Assembly (NCBI RefSeq): GCF_051195215.1
Contig: NZ_JBNAZM010000006.1
Coordinates: 62,001 to 126,000 of the forward strand
Length of the DNA stretch: 64,000 nt
Direction of reading: 5' to 3'
Source of the DNA: Arhodomonas sp051195215
GTDB taxonomy: Bacteria > Pseudomonadota > Gammaproteobacteria > Nitrococcales > Nitrococcaceae
Shown here piece after piece: positions 1 through 8,590 of the stretch (position 1 is the stretch's first letter; the number at the start of each line of letters is the position of its first letter). Under the pieces are notes generated by a model. It was not told where the DNA came from. It was given only the letters and a program-made list of their open reading frames with translations, and searched no databases. The position numbers and the translations under genes are program-made.

Positions 1-2
1 GT

Positions 3-110
3 ATCTGGACCGGCCTGGCGCTCTATACCACCGATACCTGGCTTGCCCAGCGCCGCCGGACGGTGGCATCGACGGCGGCCGCTCAGCCGAGAACCGCCTC
101 GAGCAGGTAG
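3..110 (+). CDS. C-terminal end of a RarD/EamA-type membrane transporter (partial)
   Basis: Only the last 35 codons are inside the window. The frame starting at base 3 reads IWTGLALYTTDTWLAQRRR and continues to TAG at 108-110. The pattern IW-x-GL-x-LY-x-x-D followed by an arginine-rich tail resembles the last transmembrane helix and cytoplasmic end of RarD-like EamA (drug/metabolite) transporters; that is recall from family knowledge and the fragment is short. It converges on the pit gene and overlaps its 3' end by about 28 bp. The start and most of the protein lie upstream of the window, so substrate cannot be inferred. Confidence 0.45.
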   Translation: MWTGLALYTTDTWLAQRRRTVASTAAAQPRTASSR

Positions 111-1336
111 AAGAACACCACGGCGAGGATGGCGCCGGCGGGCAGCGTCACGATCCAGGACATGAAGATGTTACGGACCATGCGCATGTTCAGCGCGGTC
201 ATGCCGCGGGCGAGGCCTACGCCCAGCACGCCGCCGACCAGCGTGTGCGTGGTGGATATGGGCAGGCCCGTGCCCGAGGCGAGCACCACCGTGGTGGCGG
301 CGGCGATGGTCGCGGCGAAGCCGCGGCTCGGCGACAGGGAGGTGATGCCCTGACCCACCGTGCGGATGACGCGCTGGCCGTAGGTCACCAGGCCGATGAC
401 GATGCCGACGCCACCGAGTAGCAGGATCCAGACGTTCAGGCTGGCCGTCGCGGTCACCGAGCCACCACTTTGCACGATGCTCACCACCGCCGCTACCGGG
501 CCCACGGCATTGGCCACGTCGTTGGAGCCATGGGCGAAGGCCATGGCACAGGCGGTGATCACCATGAGCACGCCGAAGATGCGTTCCACGTTGGTGTAGT
601 GGAAGTCGCGATCGGCGCGCGGGTCGATGTTCAGCCGCCGTATCCCGAGCATGCCCGCGATCAGGACTGCGCCGCCGGCGAGTACCGCCGCCACCACGGA
701 TTGCTGGGTGGTGAGTGCCAGCCCCACGTGCTTGAGGCCCTTGACGATGGTCACCAGAGCGACGACGAAGCCCACCGCGAACATGTAAAGGGGGACATAG
801 CGCTTCGCGTTGGCGAGGGGATGATCGGTGTCGAGGATCAGCCACTGTACGGACTGGAACAGCAGGTAGGCGATGGTGCCCGCGAGCAATGGCGAGACCA
901 CCCAGCTCGCGGCGATGGACAGCATCTTGGGCCAGTGTACTGCCTCCGGCCCGACGCCCACGGCGGCGAAGCCCACCACGGCACCGACGATGGAATGCGT
1001 GGTCGACACCGGCCAGCCGCAGCGGCTTGCCACCAGCAGCCAGACCGCTGCGGCGAGCAGGGCGGCGAGCATACCGAAGACCAGCAGTTGCGGCTGATCC
1101 GCGAATACGCTCGGGTTGACGATGCCCTTGCGCACGGTATTCGTGACCTCGCCACCGGCCAGGATCGCTCCCGCAAATTCGAATACCGCCGCAATGAGCA
1201 CCGCCTGGGCGATGGTGACCGCCTTGGAGCCGACCGAGGTGCCCATGGCGTTGGCCACGTCGTTGGCACCGATACCCCAGGCCATGAAAAGGCCGAACAC
1301 GCCCGCGAGTACGAGCAGTGTCATCTCGAATTCCAT
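83..1336 (-). CDS. pit: PiT-family inorganic phosphate transporter
   Basis: A 417-residue polytopic inner-membrane protein. It carries the duplicated PiT signature: GANDVANA at residues 23-30 and GSNDVANA at about 270-277, each followed by a glycine-rich helix. The PiT family imports phosphate (often as metal-phosphate) driven by H+ or Na+. Length and topology are typical. The ATG at 1334-1336 is preceded by a GGGGGA ribosome-binding site. It lies 43 bp downstream of a DUF47 gene on the same strand, the classic DUF47-pit operon, so the two are probably cotranscribed and function together in low-affinity phosphate uptake. Confidence 0.93.
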   Translation of the reverse strand: MEFEMTLLVLAGVFGLFMAWGIGANDVANAMGTSVGSKAVTIAQAVLIAAVFEFAGAILAGGEVTNTVRKGIVNPSVFADQPQLLVFGMLAALLAAAVWLLVASRCGWPVSTTHSIVGAVVGFAAVGVGPEAVHWPKMLSIAASWVVSPLLAGTIAYLLFQSVQWLILDTDHPLANAKRYVPLYMFAVGFVVALVTIVKGLKHVGLALTTQQSVVAAVLAGGAVLIAGMLGIRRLNIDPRADRDFHYTNVERIFGVLMVITACAMAFAHGSNDVANAVGPVAAVVSIVQSGGSVTATASLNVWILLLGGVGIVIGLVTYGQRVIRTVGQGITSLSPSRGFAATIAAATTVVLASGTGLPISTTHTLVGGVLGVGLARGMTALNMRMVRNIFMSWIVTLPAGAILAVVFFYLLEAVLG

Positions 1337-1379
1337 GAATCCCCCAATCGGATGGTGGTCGTCGGCGTTGTCCTGTCAG

Positions 1380-2057
1380 CTAGCGTGCGAGCAGCAGTTG
1401 AAGGCGGCTGCCGACCCGCTGGGATCGGTCGGCGAGGCTCCCGATCCAGTCGATGACCCGGTAGGCGAACATGACATGCACGGGCGGGAGCTCGTCCTCG
1501 AGCGCGAAAAGCTGCCGGCGCACCTCCACCTGGAGGCGGTCGGTATCGCTCTCGATCCGGTCGAGCTCGGTGAGCATGGCCTCCACGATCTCCACCTCGT
1601 GGCCGCGGAATCCCGTCTCCACCAGCTCGTCGAGCTCGTCGATGGCCTTCTTGGCCTGGAAGGTGGCCTCCACGGAGCGCTGCAGGAAAGCGTGCAGGGG
1701 CGTACCCACGGCATCAGGGAAGGTCATCCGGCGGCCGAGAATCAGTCCGGCGATGTCCTTGGCACGGTTGGCGACCTTGTCCTGCATGGCCAGCACCTCC
1801 AGCAGATCGCGCCGGCCCACCGGCAGCATCAGGCCCTTGGGCAGTTGCAGTCGCAGCTCGTGCTTGAGGCTGTCGGCTTCGTGTTCCAGGTCGTTGATGC
1901 GCTGGTGCAGCGTCTCCGCGCGGGACCAGTCCTCGGCGAGTGCCGCCTCCAGGAAGGGAGCCAGCTCCGCCACGCAGGCACTGACCTTCTCCATGTGGCG
2001 TTGCAGTGGGCTGACCGGGGACTTGCCGAAGAGCTGACTGAAGAAGTTCGGGGACAT
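1380..2057 (-). CDS. DUF47 / TIGR00153 family PiT accessory protein (PhoU-like)
   Basis: 225 residues, mostly alpha-helical, with no signal peptide. The sequence matches the DUF47 (PhoU-like) family in helical pattern and in motifs such as LEHEADSLKHEL (about residues 72-83) and the helix VANRAKDIAGLI. Members form three-helix-bundle repeats that bind metals and commonly sit immediately upstream of pit genes. Here the gene leads the operon and pit follows after 43 bp. Role by context: regulation or assistance of the phosphate transporter at the cytoplasmic membrane face. The ATG at 2057 is supported by homologous N-termini starting near F-x-x-LFGKSP. Confidence 0.88.
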   Translation of the reverse strand: MSPNFFSQLFGKSPVSPLQRHMEKVSACVAELAPFLEAALAEDWSRAETLHQRINDLEHEADSLKHELRLQLPKGLMLPVGRRDLLEVLAMQDKVANRAKDIAGLILGRRMTFPDAVGTPLHAFLQRSVEATFQAKKAIDELDELVETGFRGHEVEIVEAMLTELDRIESDTDRLQVEVRRQLFALEDELPPVHVMFAYRVIDWIGSLADRSQRVGSRLQLLLAR

Positions 2058-2177
2058 GCTACGCGCCTATGCCAAGGCCCCTGTCGAGGGCCACGTTAAC
2101 CGGACGCGCGCGAGTATAGCAGCCGTGCTGTCATGAAAACGAAACACGGCTGTCATGAAGGCGCCTGCGAGGGATGA

Positions 2178-2207
2178 CGGCGCCCCGGCCAGCGGACCGG
2201 GGTGCCG
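2178..2207 (-). terminator. stem-loop downstream of the IalB-like gene
   Basis: An 11-bp GC-rich stem pairs 2178-2188 with 2197-2207 around an 8-nt loop, 6 bp past the stop codon of the minus-strand gene ending at 2214. There is no T tract, so this may be a weak intrinsic terminator or an mRNA 3'-end stabilising hairpin. Confidence 0.45.
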
Positions 2208-2213
2208 CCGTGA

Positions 2214-2840
2214 TCACTGGGAGATGCGCTCCAGCGCCGCGGTGAAGCCCATCAGTGAAATCGGGAGATCGATCTGCTCGCCGCCCGGCCCGAGTACCGA
2301 GAGCGTCGCCTCGCTGCCGGACTTGAGCTTGGACAGCAGCTCCGGCTTCAGCGGCAGATCGGCGCGGCAGCCGGGCTGGAAGCACGCCTGCACGGGGAAA
2401 CGGACCGGTTCGCCGTCGTCGACGCTGAGTTGAATGCCGGGGGGCAGGTGGATGCCCAGGGGGAGCTGAAAGACCGCGACCGGCGCATCGATGTCCTGGC
2501 GCGGCGGGTACCCGATGGCCACGCGCATGACCAGCTCGTTGTTGTCGTTGCGGGTGACACCCTGGAACATTTCGCAGCCGCCCCGCGGGCCGCCGTCACC
2601 CATGCCGCAGCGCACGCCCCAGTCCTGGAATCGTTCGACGTTCGCGTTTTGCTGGGCGGCCTGGCCCTGCTGACCGCCGCCGCTGCCGGGCTCCTCCGCG
2701 GGCTCGAGGAAGTCGCTGTCACCGCTGCCGCCGCCCAGGCCACCGCCGTCGTCGCCGAGCAGTCCGCCGTCGCTCTGGGCCTGGGCGGTGCCGACGAGCA
2801 GCAGGAGAGTGAAGGCTATCAGTGTGCTCAGATGTCGCAT
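2214..2840 (-). CDS. Invasion-associated locus B (IalB) family exported protein
   Basis: 208 residues. An N-terminal signal peptide (about residues 1-21, cleavage after AQA) is followed by a Gly/Asp/Ser-rich low-complexity linker (about 23-60) and then a C-terminal domain. The phrase FQDWGVRC, a cysteine pair in GGCEMFQ, the VxIGYPP strand and the pattern QACFQPGCRADL are typical of IalB-family proteins. These are periplasmic beta-rich proteins of unknown biochemical activity, named after a Bartonella factor but widespread in free-living proteobacteria. It stands alone between the DUF47-pit operon and a mechanosensitive channel gene on the same strand. The glycine-rich linker after the signal sequence is longer than usual. 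Confidence 0.8.
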   Translation of the reverse strand: MRHLSTLIAFTLLLLVGTAQAQSDGGLLGDDGGGLGGGSGDSDFLEPAEEPGSGGGQQGQAAQQNANVERFQDWGVRCGMGDGGPRGGCEMFQGVTRNDNNELVMRVAIGYPPRQDIDAPVAVFQLPLGIHLPPGIQLSVDDGEPVRFPVQACFQPGCRADLPLKPELLSKLKSGSEATLSVLGPGGEQIDLPISLMGFTAALERISQ

Positions 2841-2889
2841 ATCGCCTCGGTTCGCTGATACATGAGTGAAAGGACGCCGTGGTTCGCCG

Positions 2890-5370
2890 TCAACGCGAGC
2901 CGTCGGCCCGGGGGCCGAACGCCTGTGCCTGTTGGGCCGCGAATGGCATGCCGGGTTCCCCCAGCGCTTCAGCGCCGCTGCGAAGGTGCAGGTCGCGCTG
3001 AGGGAAGGGGATGGTAATGGCCTCTTCCCGGAACGCTGCGTCGACGGCGAAGTGCAGATCGCTCAGAGTGTGCAGGTAGACGTCGGCGTCGTCCACGAAA
3101 CAGCGTAGCTCGAAGTTGAGCGCGGAGTCGCCGAAGCCGAGGAAGAACACCCCCGGCGACGGGTAACGCAATACCCGGGCATGAGCGCGGGCGCAGCTGA
3201 GCAGGGTTTCCTTCACCGTGTCGGTGTCGCTGCCGTAGGCGACGCCGACACGTACGATGACCCGCGCGATACGGTTCTTGTGGGTCCAGTTCGTCACCGG
3301 ACTGGCGATGAAGTTCGAGTTCGGCACGATGACCGATGCGCGGTCGAACGTCTCGATCTCGGTGGAGCGCACGGAGATGCGTTTGACGGTGCCCTCGACG
3401 CCGTTGACCACCACCCAGTCCCCTACCTCGATGGGCCGCTCGATGAGCAGTAGCAGGCCCGCAGCGAAGTTCTGAACGACGTTCTGCAGGCCGAAACCGA
3501 TACCCACTGACAGGGCACCGGCGACCAGTGCCAGGTTCGACAGGTCCAGCCCCAGTGAGGTGATCGCCAGCACGATGGCAATCGCTACGCCCAGGTAGCT
3601 GCTGCCGGCGGCGATGGAATTGCGGGCCCCCGGGGCCAGGCGAGTGTGGGGCAGAACCCGGTGGGTGAGCCAGCGCCGGACCACGTTGGTGATCCCCAGG
3701 CCCACGCCGAGTACCAGGATGGCGGTGAGCAGACCGCCCACCGAGAGCGTGAAACCGCCGACCTCGATCCCCGAGAGCACGTGGTGGACCCACAGGCTCA
3801 CGGTGGTGGCGGGCACGCCGAGAAGCAGCAGCAATCCGTAGACCATCGGCAGTGCCACGGCGATGTCGAGTGCCAGGCCCACCCAGTAGAGAACTGCCGG
3901 CCGCGCCGGCCCGCTGCGGGACGGGCGCTTGAGCACGCCGGCGAGCACTTCCCGTACCGCCAGGCGCAACAGCAGTGCGAAGCCGAACGCCACCGCGAAG
4001 CCCACCAGGCGTGACTGTACGAAAAACGCCAGGCGCGCGTATCCGGCCAGCGCGAGAAGTGGCGTAAGGCCAACGGCGATGCGCAGCGCGCCCCGCAGGA
4101 CCGGCCACCAACGCCGCGAGCGCGCGCGTTTGTGATGGGGCTCGGTGGCGGTGTCGTCACCATCGTCGTCGGCCTGTGCTTCTTCCACCGACCCGGCGTC
4201 CTGGGAGGCGGCGATGGAGCTTTCCCAGAAACGCGGTGCGGCGGCCAGCACGATCAACGGCGCGGTGAAGAGCGCCTGCAGTGACAGGGCGACGGATTCC
4301 AGTTGCGGCGAGAGCATGCCGGTCTGCTCGGCGGTGCTGAGCAGCGTCGCGGTCACCGCCAGGGATGCCGCGATCGCCCACAGCACGCGCAGTAGTCCCG
4401 GTGCGTGGGCCGGGTTCACGGGGGCGATACGCCAGGCGACGAGTTGCGGGGAGACCGCGGCGCGGCTGAGACCGAAGACCACCAGAAACGCGGCGATGGC
4501 CGCCCCACTGCTGTAGACCATGTGCGCGAAAAGACCGCTGAGCACGCCTTCGATGGCGAGCGTGCCGACGCTGAACGCGATGATCGCCGCCGGTATGACC
4601 GCATTCGCCGCCCCATCGGCCATGGCGGCGACGATCCGCCGGGTGTAGGACGGGTCGGGCTCTTCGGCGCTGCGGCCGAAGTGACGCATCAGCCAGACCC
4701 GCACCGGCCAGCCGGCGATGACTCCCACCAGGGGCATGGCAAGGAAGTAGATCCACAGGACCCGCGCCTTGCCGTCCTCCGGGAGGCCGCTCCACCAGTC
4801 CCGGGGTGCCGCGAAGACGGCTTCGCCCAGGGACAGCGCATCGGTCATCGCCTCGCGCCACACCGCTGGGCGCACGGGTGATGGGCGCCGGCGCAGGACG
4901 GCGGCGCGGAACTCCGCCTGTTCCCAGTCGGCGATGGATTGAAGGAGCTCGTTGGCGCGGCTGATGGCGAGGTTGGCGCGGGCGACGTGGGCTTCGTTGT
5001 CGGCGACGCGGTTGCGCATTTCCTCGCGCAGGTCCGCCAGGCGGGGGGCTTCCGGAGCGGCTTCGTCGGGCGGTGGCTCGCCGAGGCTGGCGAGCATCTG
5101 CCGGGCGGAATCGAGGCGGACCTGTGCCGTGCGCCGTGCCTCGGTCGCTTCGTCGATAGTAGTGCGCAGATCCTGCTTGATCTCCGCGATCGGCGCGTTG
5201 AGGAATTCGTTCTCCAGCGCCCGCGTCGCCACCTCCGCGGTGTTCTTCCACTGGCCGGCCCGTTCCTCGAAGGTGGGGCTGCGCCCCTGCGCCAACAGCA
5301 AGGCGGGCAGGAGTACGGCGATAACCACGCACGCGACGATCCAGTGCCTGCGGAAGAGTTGTCGGTGCAT
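2890..5370 (-). CDS. Large MscS-type mechanosensitive channel with N-terminal periplasmic coiled-coil (DUF3772-like)
   Basis: 826 residues. Residues 1-28 form a signal sequence ending near LLLAQG. Residues 30-160 are charged and coiled-coil-like, resembling the DUF3772 periplasmic domain of large MscS proteins. About ten transmembrane segments follow, and the MscS core lies at roughly 590-800. The pore helix and beta domain read GIGFGLQNVVQNFAAGLLLL, RPIEVGDWV and VPNSNF, the usual MscS sequence. It should gate on membrane tension and release solutes during hypo-osmotic shock, a logical companion to the betaine uptake genes elsewhere in the window. It is much longer than plain MscS (about 290 residues). 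Its promoter side adjoins repeat element 1. Confidence 0.9.
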   Translation of the reverse strand: MHRQLFRRHWIVACVVIAVLLPALLLAQGRSPTFEERAGQWKNTAEVATRALENEFLNAPIAEIKQDLRTTIDEATEARRTAQVRLDSARQMLASLGEPPPDEAAPEAPRLADLREEMRNRVADNEAHVARANLAISRANELLQSIADWEQAEFRAAVLRRRPSPVRPAVWREAMTDALSLGEAVFAAPRDWWSGLPEDGKARVLWIYFLAMPLVGVIAGWPVRVWLMRHFGRSAEEPDPSYTRRIVAAMADGAANAVIPAAIIAFSVGTLAIEGVLSGLFAHMVYSSGAAIAAFLVVFGLSRAAVSPQLVAWRIAPVNPAHAPGLLRVLWAIAASLAVTATLLSTAEQTGMLSPQLESVALSLQALFTAPLIVLAAAPRFWESSIAASQDAGSVEEAQADDDGDDTATEPHHKRARSRRWWPVLRGALRIAVGLTPLLALAGYARLAFFVQSRLVGFAVAFGFALLLRLAVREVLAGVLKRPSRSGPARPAVLYWVGLALDIAVALPMVYGLLLLLGVPATTVSLWVHHVLSGIEVGGFTLSVGGLLTAILVLGVGLGITNVVRRWLTHRVLPHTRLAPGARNSIAAGSSYLGVAIAIVLAITSLGLDLSNLALVAGALSVGIGFGLQNVVQNFAAGLLLLIERPIEVGDWVVVNGVEGTVKRISVRSTEIETFDRASVIVPNSNFIASPVTNWTHKNRIARVIVRVGVAYGSDTDTVKETLLSCARAHARVLRYPSPGVFFLGFGDSALNFELRCFVDDADVYLHTLSDLHFAVDAAFREEAITIPFPQRDLHLRSGAEALGEPGMPFAAQQAQAFGPRADGSR

Positions 5371-5524
5371 TCGTGTTCGCTCGGCGGCAGTGTTGGTGAC
5401 CTGGGGCGCAGCGTACTACCGCGAATCGGCCATCGCCACGCCGTGGCGCGTTGGTGACGACGGTGCACGGTTGTTTCGCTCACTGGCGACACCAATGTGC
5501 GCTAAGGTGGGCGCCGCGCAACGG

Positions 5525-5792
5525 TAGTAATCTTCTCAGAGGTATTGTCATGCGTCAGCCGGTCTGTGCGCCGATGGGCTCTGTGTTGCTCGCCGCTTAT
5601 GTAGCCCGGCTACACCGCGCGCCTCGCGCCTTGCCCCATCGGCGCACAGACCGGCCCAAGGGGAGCGCCAGAGCGGCCCGGTGGCGGCGTTGCGCTCGCT
5701 TGACGTGACCCGGCCACGCCGGCGCGAGCGCGCCTTGCCCCCGCACCGCTCTGGCGCTCTGACACATGACAATACCTCTGAGAAGATTAGTA
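5525..5792 (+). repeat. Structured 268-bp repeat, copy 1 (module-1 loop inverted)
   Basis: The terminal inverted repeats (about 5525-5556 and 5761-5792) both carry the core AATCTTCTCAGAGGTATTG in opposite orientation and are bounded by TA. Two stem-loop modules lie inside. Module 1 pairs 5558-5578 with 5635-5655 (21 bp, perfect). Module 2 pairs 5663-5676 with 5746-5759 (14 bp, perfect). The 56-bp loop of module 1 (5579-5634) is the reverse complement of the corresponding loop in copies at 29560, 30961 and 47111, differing from the 30961 loop at only about two positions, while the stem arms keep the usual order. The element occupies the divergent intergenic space between the MscS channel and DUF2339 genes. 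Confidence 0.9.
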
Positions 5793-5834
5793 ACGATAAG
5801 GAGACAGTATGGATGTCCGGGTAAGGGGTGACGG

Positions 5835-8555
5835 ATGCCGGTCGCACCGGGGTGGGCAGCGTTGATGCCCTGGCTGCTCGCGATCGTCGGCGTGTTCGTC
5901 GCGTGGAACGCGGACGAAGGGGCCCTTCGCCTGCTCGTCGGCGCGAGCCTCGGCGCGCTGGTCGGTGTCGTGATCGATCTGCATCGTCGCGTGCGGACAC
6001 TGAGCCGGGCGCTCGAACAGGCGCGCTCGCCACGGGCCGCCACGACAGCGCCGCCACCCGCGCCAGCCGCGTCCGACCCGGTTCAGCCCGAGGCTCCTGC
6101 GACCGACGCGGCGCCACCACGGGCTCCATCCGGGGCCGCCGACACGCCGGTGCGGCCATCGGGCGAGGCATCCCGCGCCGCAGACGCCGGCAATGGGGGC
6201 GCCGGCGAACCGAAGCGCGGCACGGGCTATCTGCGTCAACGTCTGCCGCGGATTCGCGACGTGCTCATCGGCGACAACCCGCTGGTGCGTGTGGGCATCG
6301 TCGTGTTGTTCTTCGGCGTGGCCTTCGTGCTGAAGTACGCCAGCGACCAGGGAGCGCTGCCGTTGTCGCTGCGGTTGGCCGCCGTGGCGGCGGGTGGTGT
6401 CGCCATGGTGGCCGTGGGCTGGTGGTTGCGCGGCCGGCGCCGGCAGTATGCTCTCGTGCTCCAGGGCGGCGGTGTGGGCGTACTCTATCTCACGCTGTTC
6501 GCGGCGGCCCGGCTCTACGCGATGCTGCCGATGGCCCCGGCATTTGCCGGCATGGTGGCGGTGTGCGCGCTCGGCATGGGCCTGGCGCTGGTGCAGCGGG
6601 GGGCTGCGCTGGCGGTATTCGCGAGCATCGGCGGTTTTCTCGCCCCGGTGCTGGCGAGCACAGGCACGGGCAGCCACGTGGGGCTGTTCGGCTACTATGC
6701 CGTGCTCAATCTGGGCATTCTCGCGGTCGCGTGGTACCGCGCCTGGCGGGCGCTCAACCTGGTCGGCTTCGTGTTCACCTTCGGTATCGGTCTGGCGTGG
6801 GGCGCCGGGTATTACCAGCCCCGTTTCTTCGCGAGCACCGAGCCATTCCTGGCCGGATTCTTCCTGCTCTACCTGGCGGTGGCCGTGCTGTTCGCGCTGC
6901 GGCAACCGCCCCGGTTGCGCGGGCTGGTGGACGGCACCCTGGTGTTCGGGTTGCCGGTGGCCGCGTTCGGATTGCAGACCGGGCTCGTCTACCGCTTCGA
7001 GTACGGTCTGGCCGTGAGCGCCGTGGCCCTGGCGTCGGTGTACGCGCTGACGGCGGCCGGGTTGTGGTGCCGGCACGGTCTGGCGGTGCTCGCGGGCGCA
7101 TTCGCGGTCATTGCTGCCGCCTTCGCCACGGTCGCGGTGCCGCTTGCCGTGGACGGTCACTGGACTGGCGGTGCCTGGGCTCTGGAGGCGGCGGGCCTGA
7201 TCTGGGTCGGGTTGCGGCAGGGGCAGGCGGGCAGCCGGTGGTCGGGGCTGGCGCTGCTCGGCATGGCGGCGGTCATGCTGGTCGCCGAGGGGGCGCCCGG
7301 GTGGAATGTGCCGGCGTTCGTGAACGCGGCTGCGTTCGGCGGAATCCTGCTCGCTATCGGTGCGGTGCTGTCGGCCTGGTGGCTGCACCGGTGGCGCGAT
7401 GCCCTGGCGTTCCACGAAACCGTGTTCGGCTACGTGGCGCTGGCCGGTGGCACGCTTGCGTGGTGTGCCGTGGGGCTGCTCGAGCTGGGGCGGTTGCTGG
7501 ACGGTACCGACGCGGTGGCGGCGGTGGCCGTCTGGCTGGCGGTTTCCGGGGTGGCAGGCGGGGCTGCGGCATTGCGTCTGCGGTGGCCGTCGGCGGCGAC
7601 GGCGGCGGCCGGCATCTGGCCGCTCATGGCCCTCGGCGGCACGGCCACTGCCGCGTTCGAGGGGCACGTGCTGGTGGCTTGGGCGATCATCCCCTGGGCA
7701 GTGCTGTTCATCGGTGGCTCGACACTGCTGCGTTGGCTGTCGTCCCTGTGGCCGGAGCCGGCGGTGCGCGGGGCCCACATCGTGCAGGCGTGGATGGTGC
7801 TGGGGGTGTCGGTGATCGAATGCCAATGGCTGGCACGGCAGTGGTTGCAGTTGGCTCAGCCCTGGAGCGGCGTCGCGGCCGTACTCCCGTTGGTCGGTGC
7901 GGGGGCCGGGATCCTGGCCTGGCAGCGGTCGGCGTCCGCCTCGGTGCTCGTCGGTTTGTATCGTGATGCGGTGGCAGTGCCCGCAGCCATGCTCGCCGCT
8001 ACCTGGGCCATCGCGGCCGTTCGCTTCGATGGTGCCTGGGCGATGGGGTACTGGCCGTTGCTGAACCCCCTCGCGGTGGTTCAGGGCAGTGCGTTTGCTG
8101 TGGCGTGCTGGGCGTTCGCAACCCTGCGCCAGCGGGGGACGCACTGGCCGGTACCGTCCCGGGCCGGGGTGTGGGCCGGTGGTGGCGGCGCATTGCTGCT
8201 GCTGGTGACCGTGGAGCTGGCACGCGCTGTACACCACTGGGCAGCGGTCGCTTATGCCCCGGCGGGGCTGTTCGGGTCGGCGGTGTTCCAGGCGGGGGTA
8301 TCCGTGCTCTGGAGTGTGGCGGCGCTGCTGGCGATGGTCGGCGGCACCCGCTCGGGACAACGGCGTCCGTGGCTCGCCGGTGCCGCGCTGCTGGCGGTGG
8401 TGCTGGTGAAGCTGTTCGTGGTGGATCTGGCGGGAATCGCCACCCTGGCGCGAATCGTGTCGTTCCTGGGTGTCGGGGTCCTCACACTGGTCACGGGCTA
8501 CCTCTGCCCATTGCCGCCCAGAGCATCGAGGGTTTCGGAGCCGCCGGCAGCCTGA
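5835..8555 (+). CDS. DUF2339 polytopic membrane protein
   Basis: 906 residues. Two helices at the N-terminus are followed by a proline/alanine-rich cytoplasmic linker (about 60-135). About 25 further hydrophobic segments follow, beginning with the diagnostic DUF2339 stretch IGDNPLVRVGIVVLFFGVAF (about 150-170) and FVLKYASDQGALP. Family members are very large membrane proteins of unknown function found in many proteobacteria. The ATG at 5835 follows AAGGGG at 5823-5828; an upstream ATG at 5810 is in another frame. The promoter must lie in or next to repeat element 1, whose right end is 42 bp upstream. The downstream DUF4153 gene begins within 40 bp, suggesting a bicistronic unit. Confidence 0.87.
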   Translation: MPVAPGWAALMPWLLAIVGVFVAWNADEGALRLLVGASLGALVGVVIDLHRRVRTLSRALEQARSPRAATTAPPPAPAASDPVQPEAPATDAAPPRAPSGAADTPVRPSGEASRAADAGNGGAGEPKRGTGYLRQRLPRIRDVLIGDNPLVRVGIVVLFFGVAFVLKYASDQGALPLSLRLAAVAAGGVAMVAVGWWLRGRRRQYALVLQGGGVGVLYLTLFAAARLYAMLPMAPAFAGMVAVCALGMGLALVQRGAALAVFASIGGFLAPVLASTGTGSHVGLFGYYAVLNLGILAVAWYRAWRALNLVGFVFTFGIGLAWGAGYYQPRFFASTEPFLAGFFLLYLAVAVLFALRQPPRLRGLVDGTLVFGLPVAAFGLQTGLVYRFEYGLAVSAVALASVYALTAAGLWCRHGLAVLAGAFAVIAAAFATVAVPLAVDGHWTGGAWALEAAGLIWVGLRQGQAGSRWSGLALLGMAAVMLVAEGAPGWNVPAFVNAAAFGGILLAIGAVLSAWWLHRWRDALAFHETVFGYVALAGGTLAWCAVGLLELGRLLDGTDAVAAVAVWLAVSGVAGGAAALRLRWPSAATAAAGIWPLMALGGTATAAFEGHVLVAWAIIPWAVLFIGGSTLLRWLSSLWPEPAVRGAHIVQAWMVLGVSVIECQWLARQWLQLAQPWSGVAAVLPLVGAGAGILAWQRSASASVLVGLYRDAVAVPAAMLAATWAIAAVRFDGAWAMGYWPLLNPLAVVQGSAFAVACWAFATLRQRGTHWPVPSRAGVWAGGGGALLLLVTVELARAVHHWAAVAYAPAGLFGSAVFQAGVSVLWSVAALLAMVGGTRSGQRRPWLAGAALLAVVLVKLFVVDLAGIATLARIVSFLGVGVLTLVTGYLCPLPPRASRVSEPPAA

Positions 8556-8590
8556 TCCAGGACATGAATCGTCATTCGGATGGAGGACCC

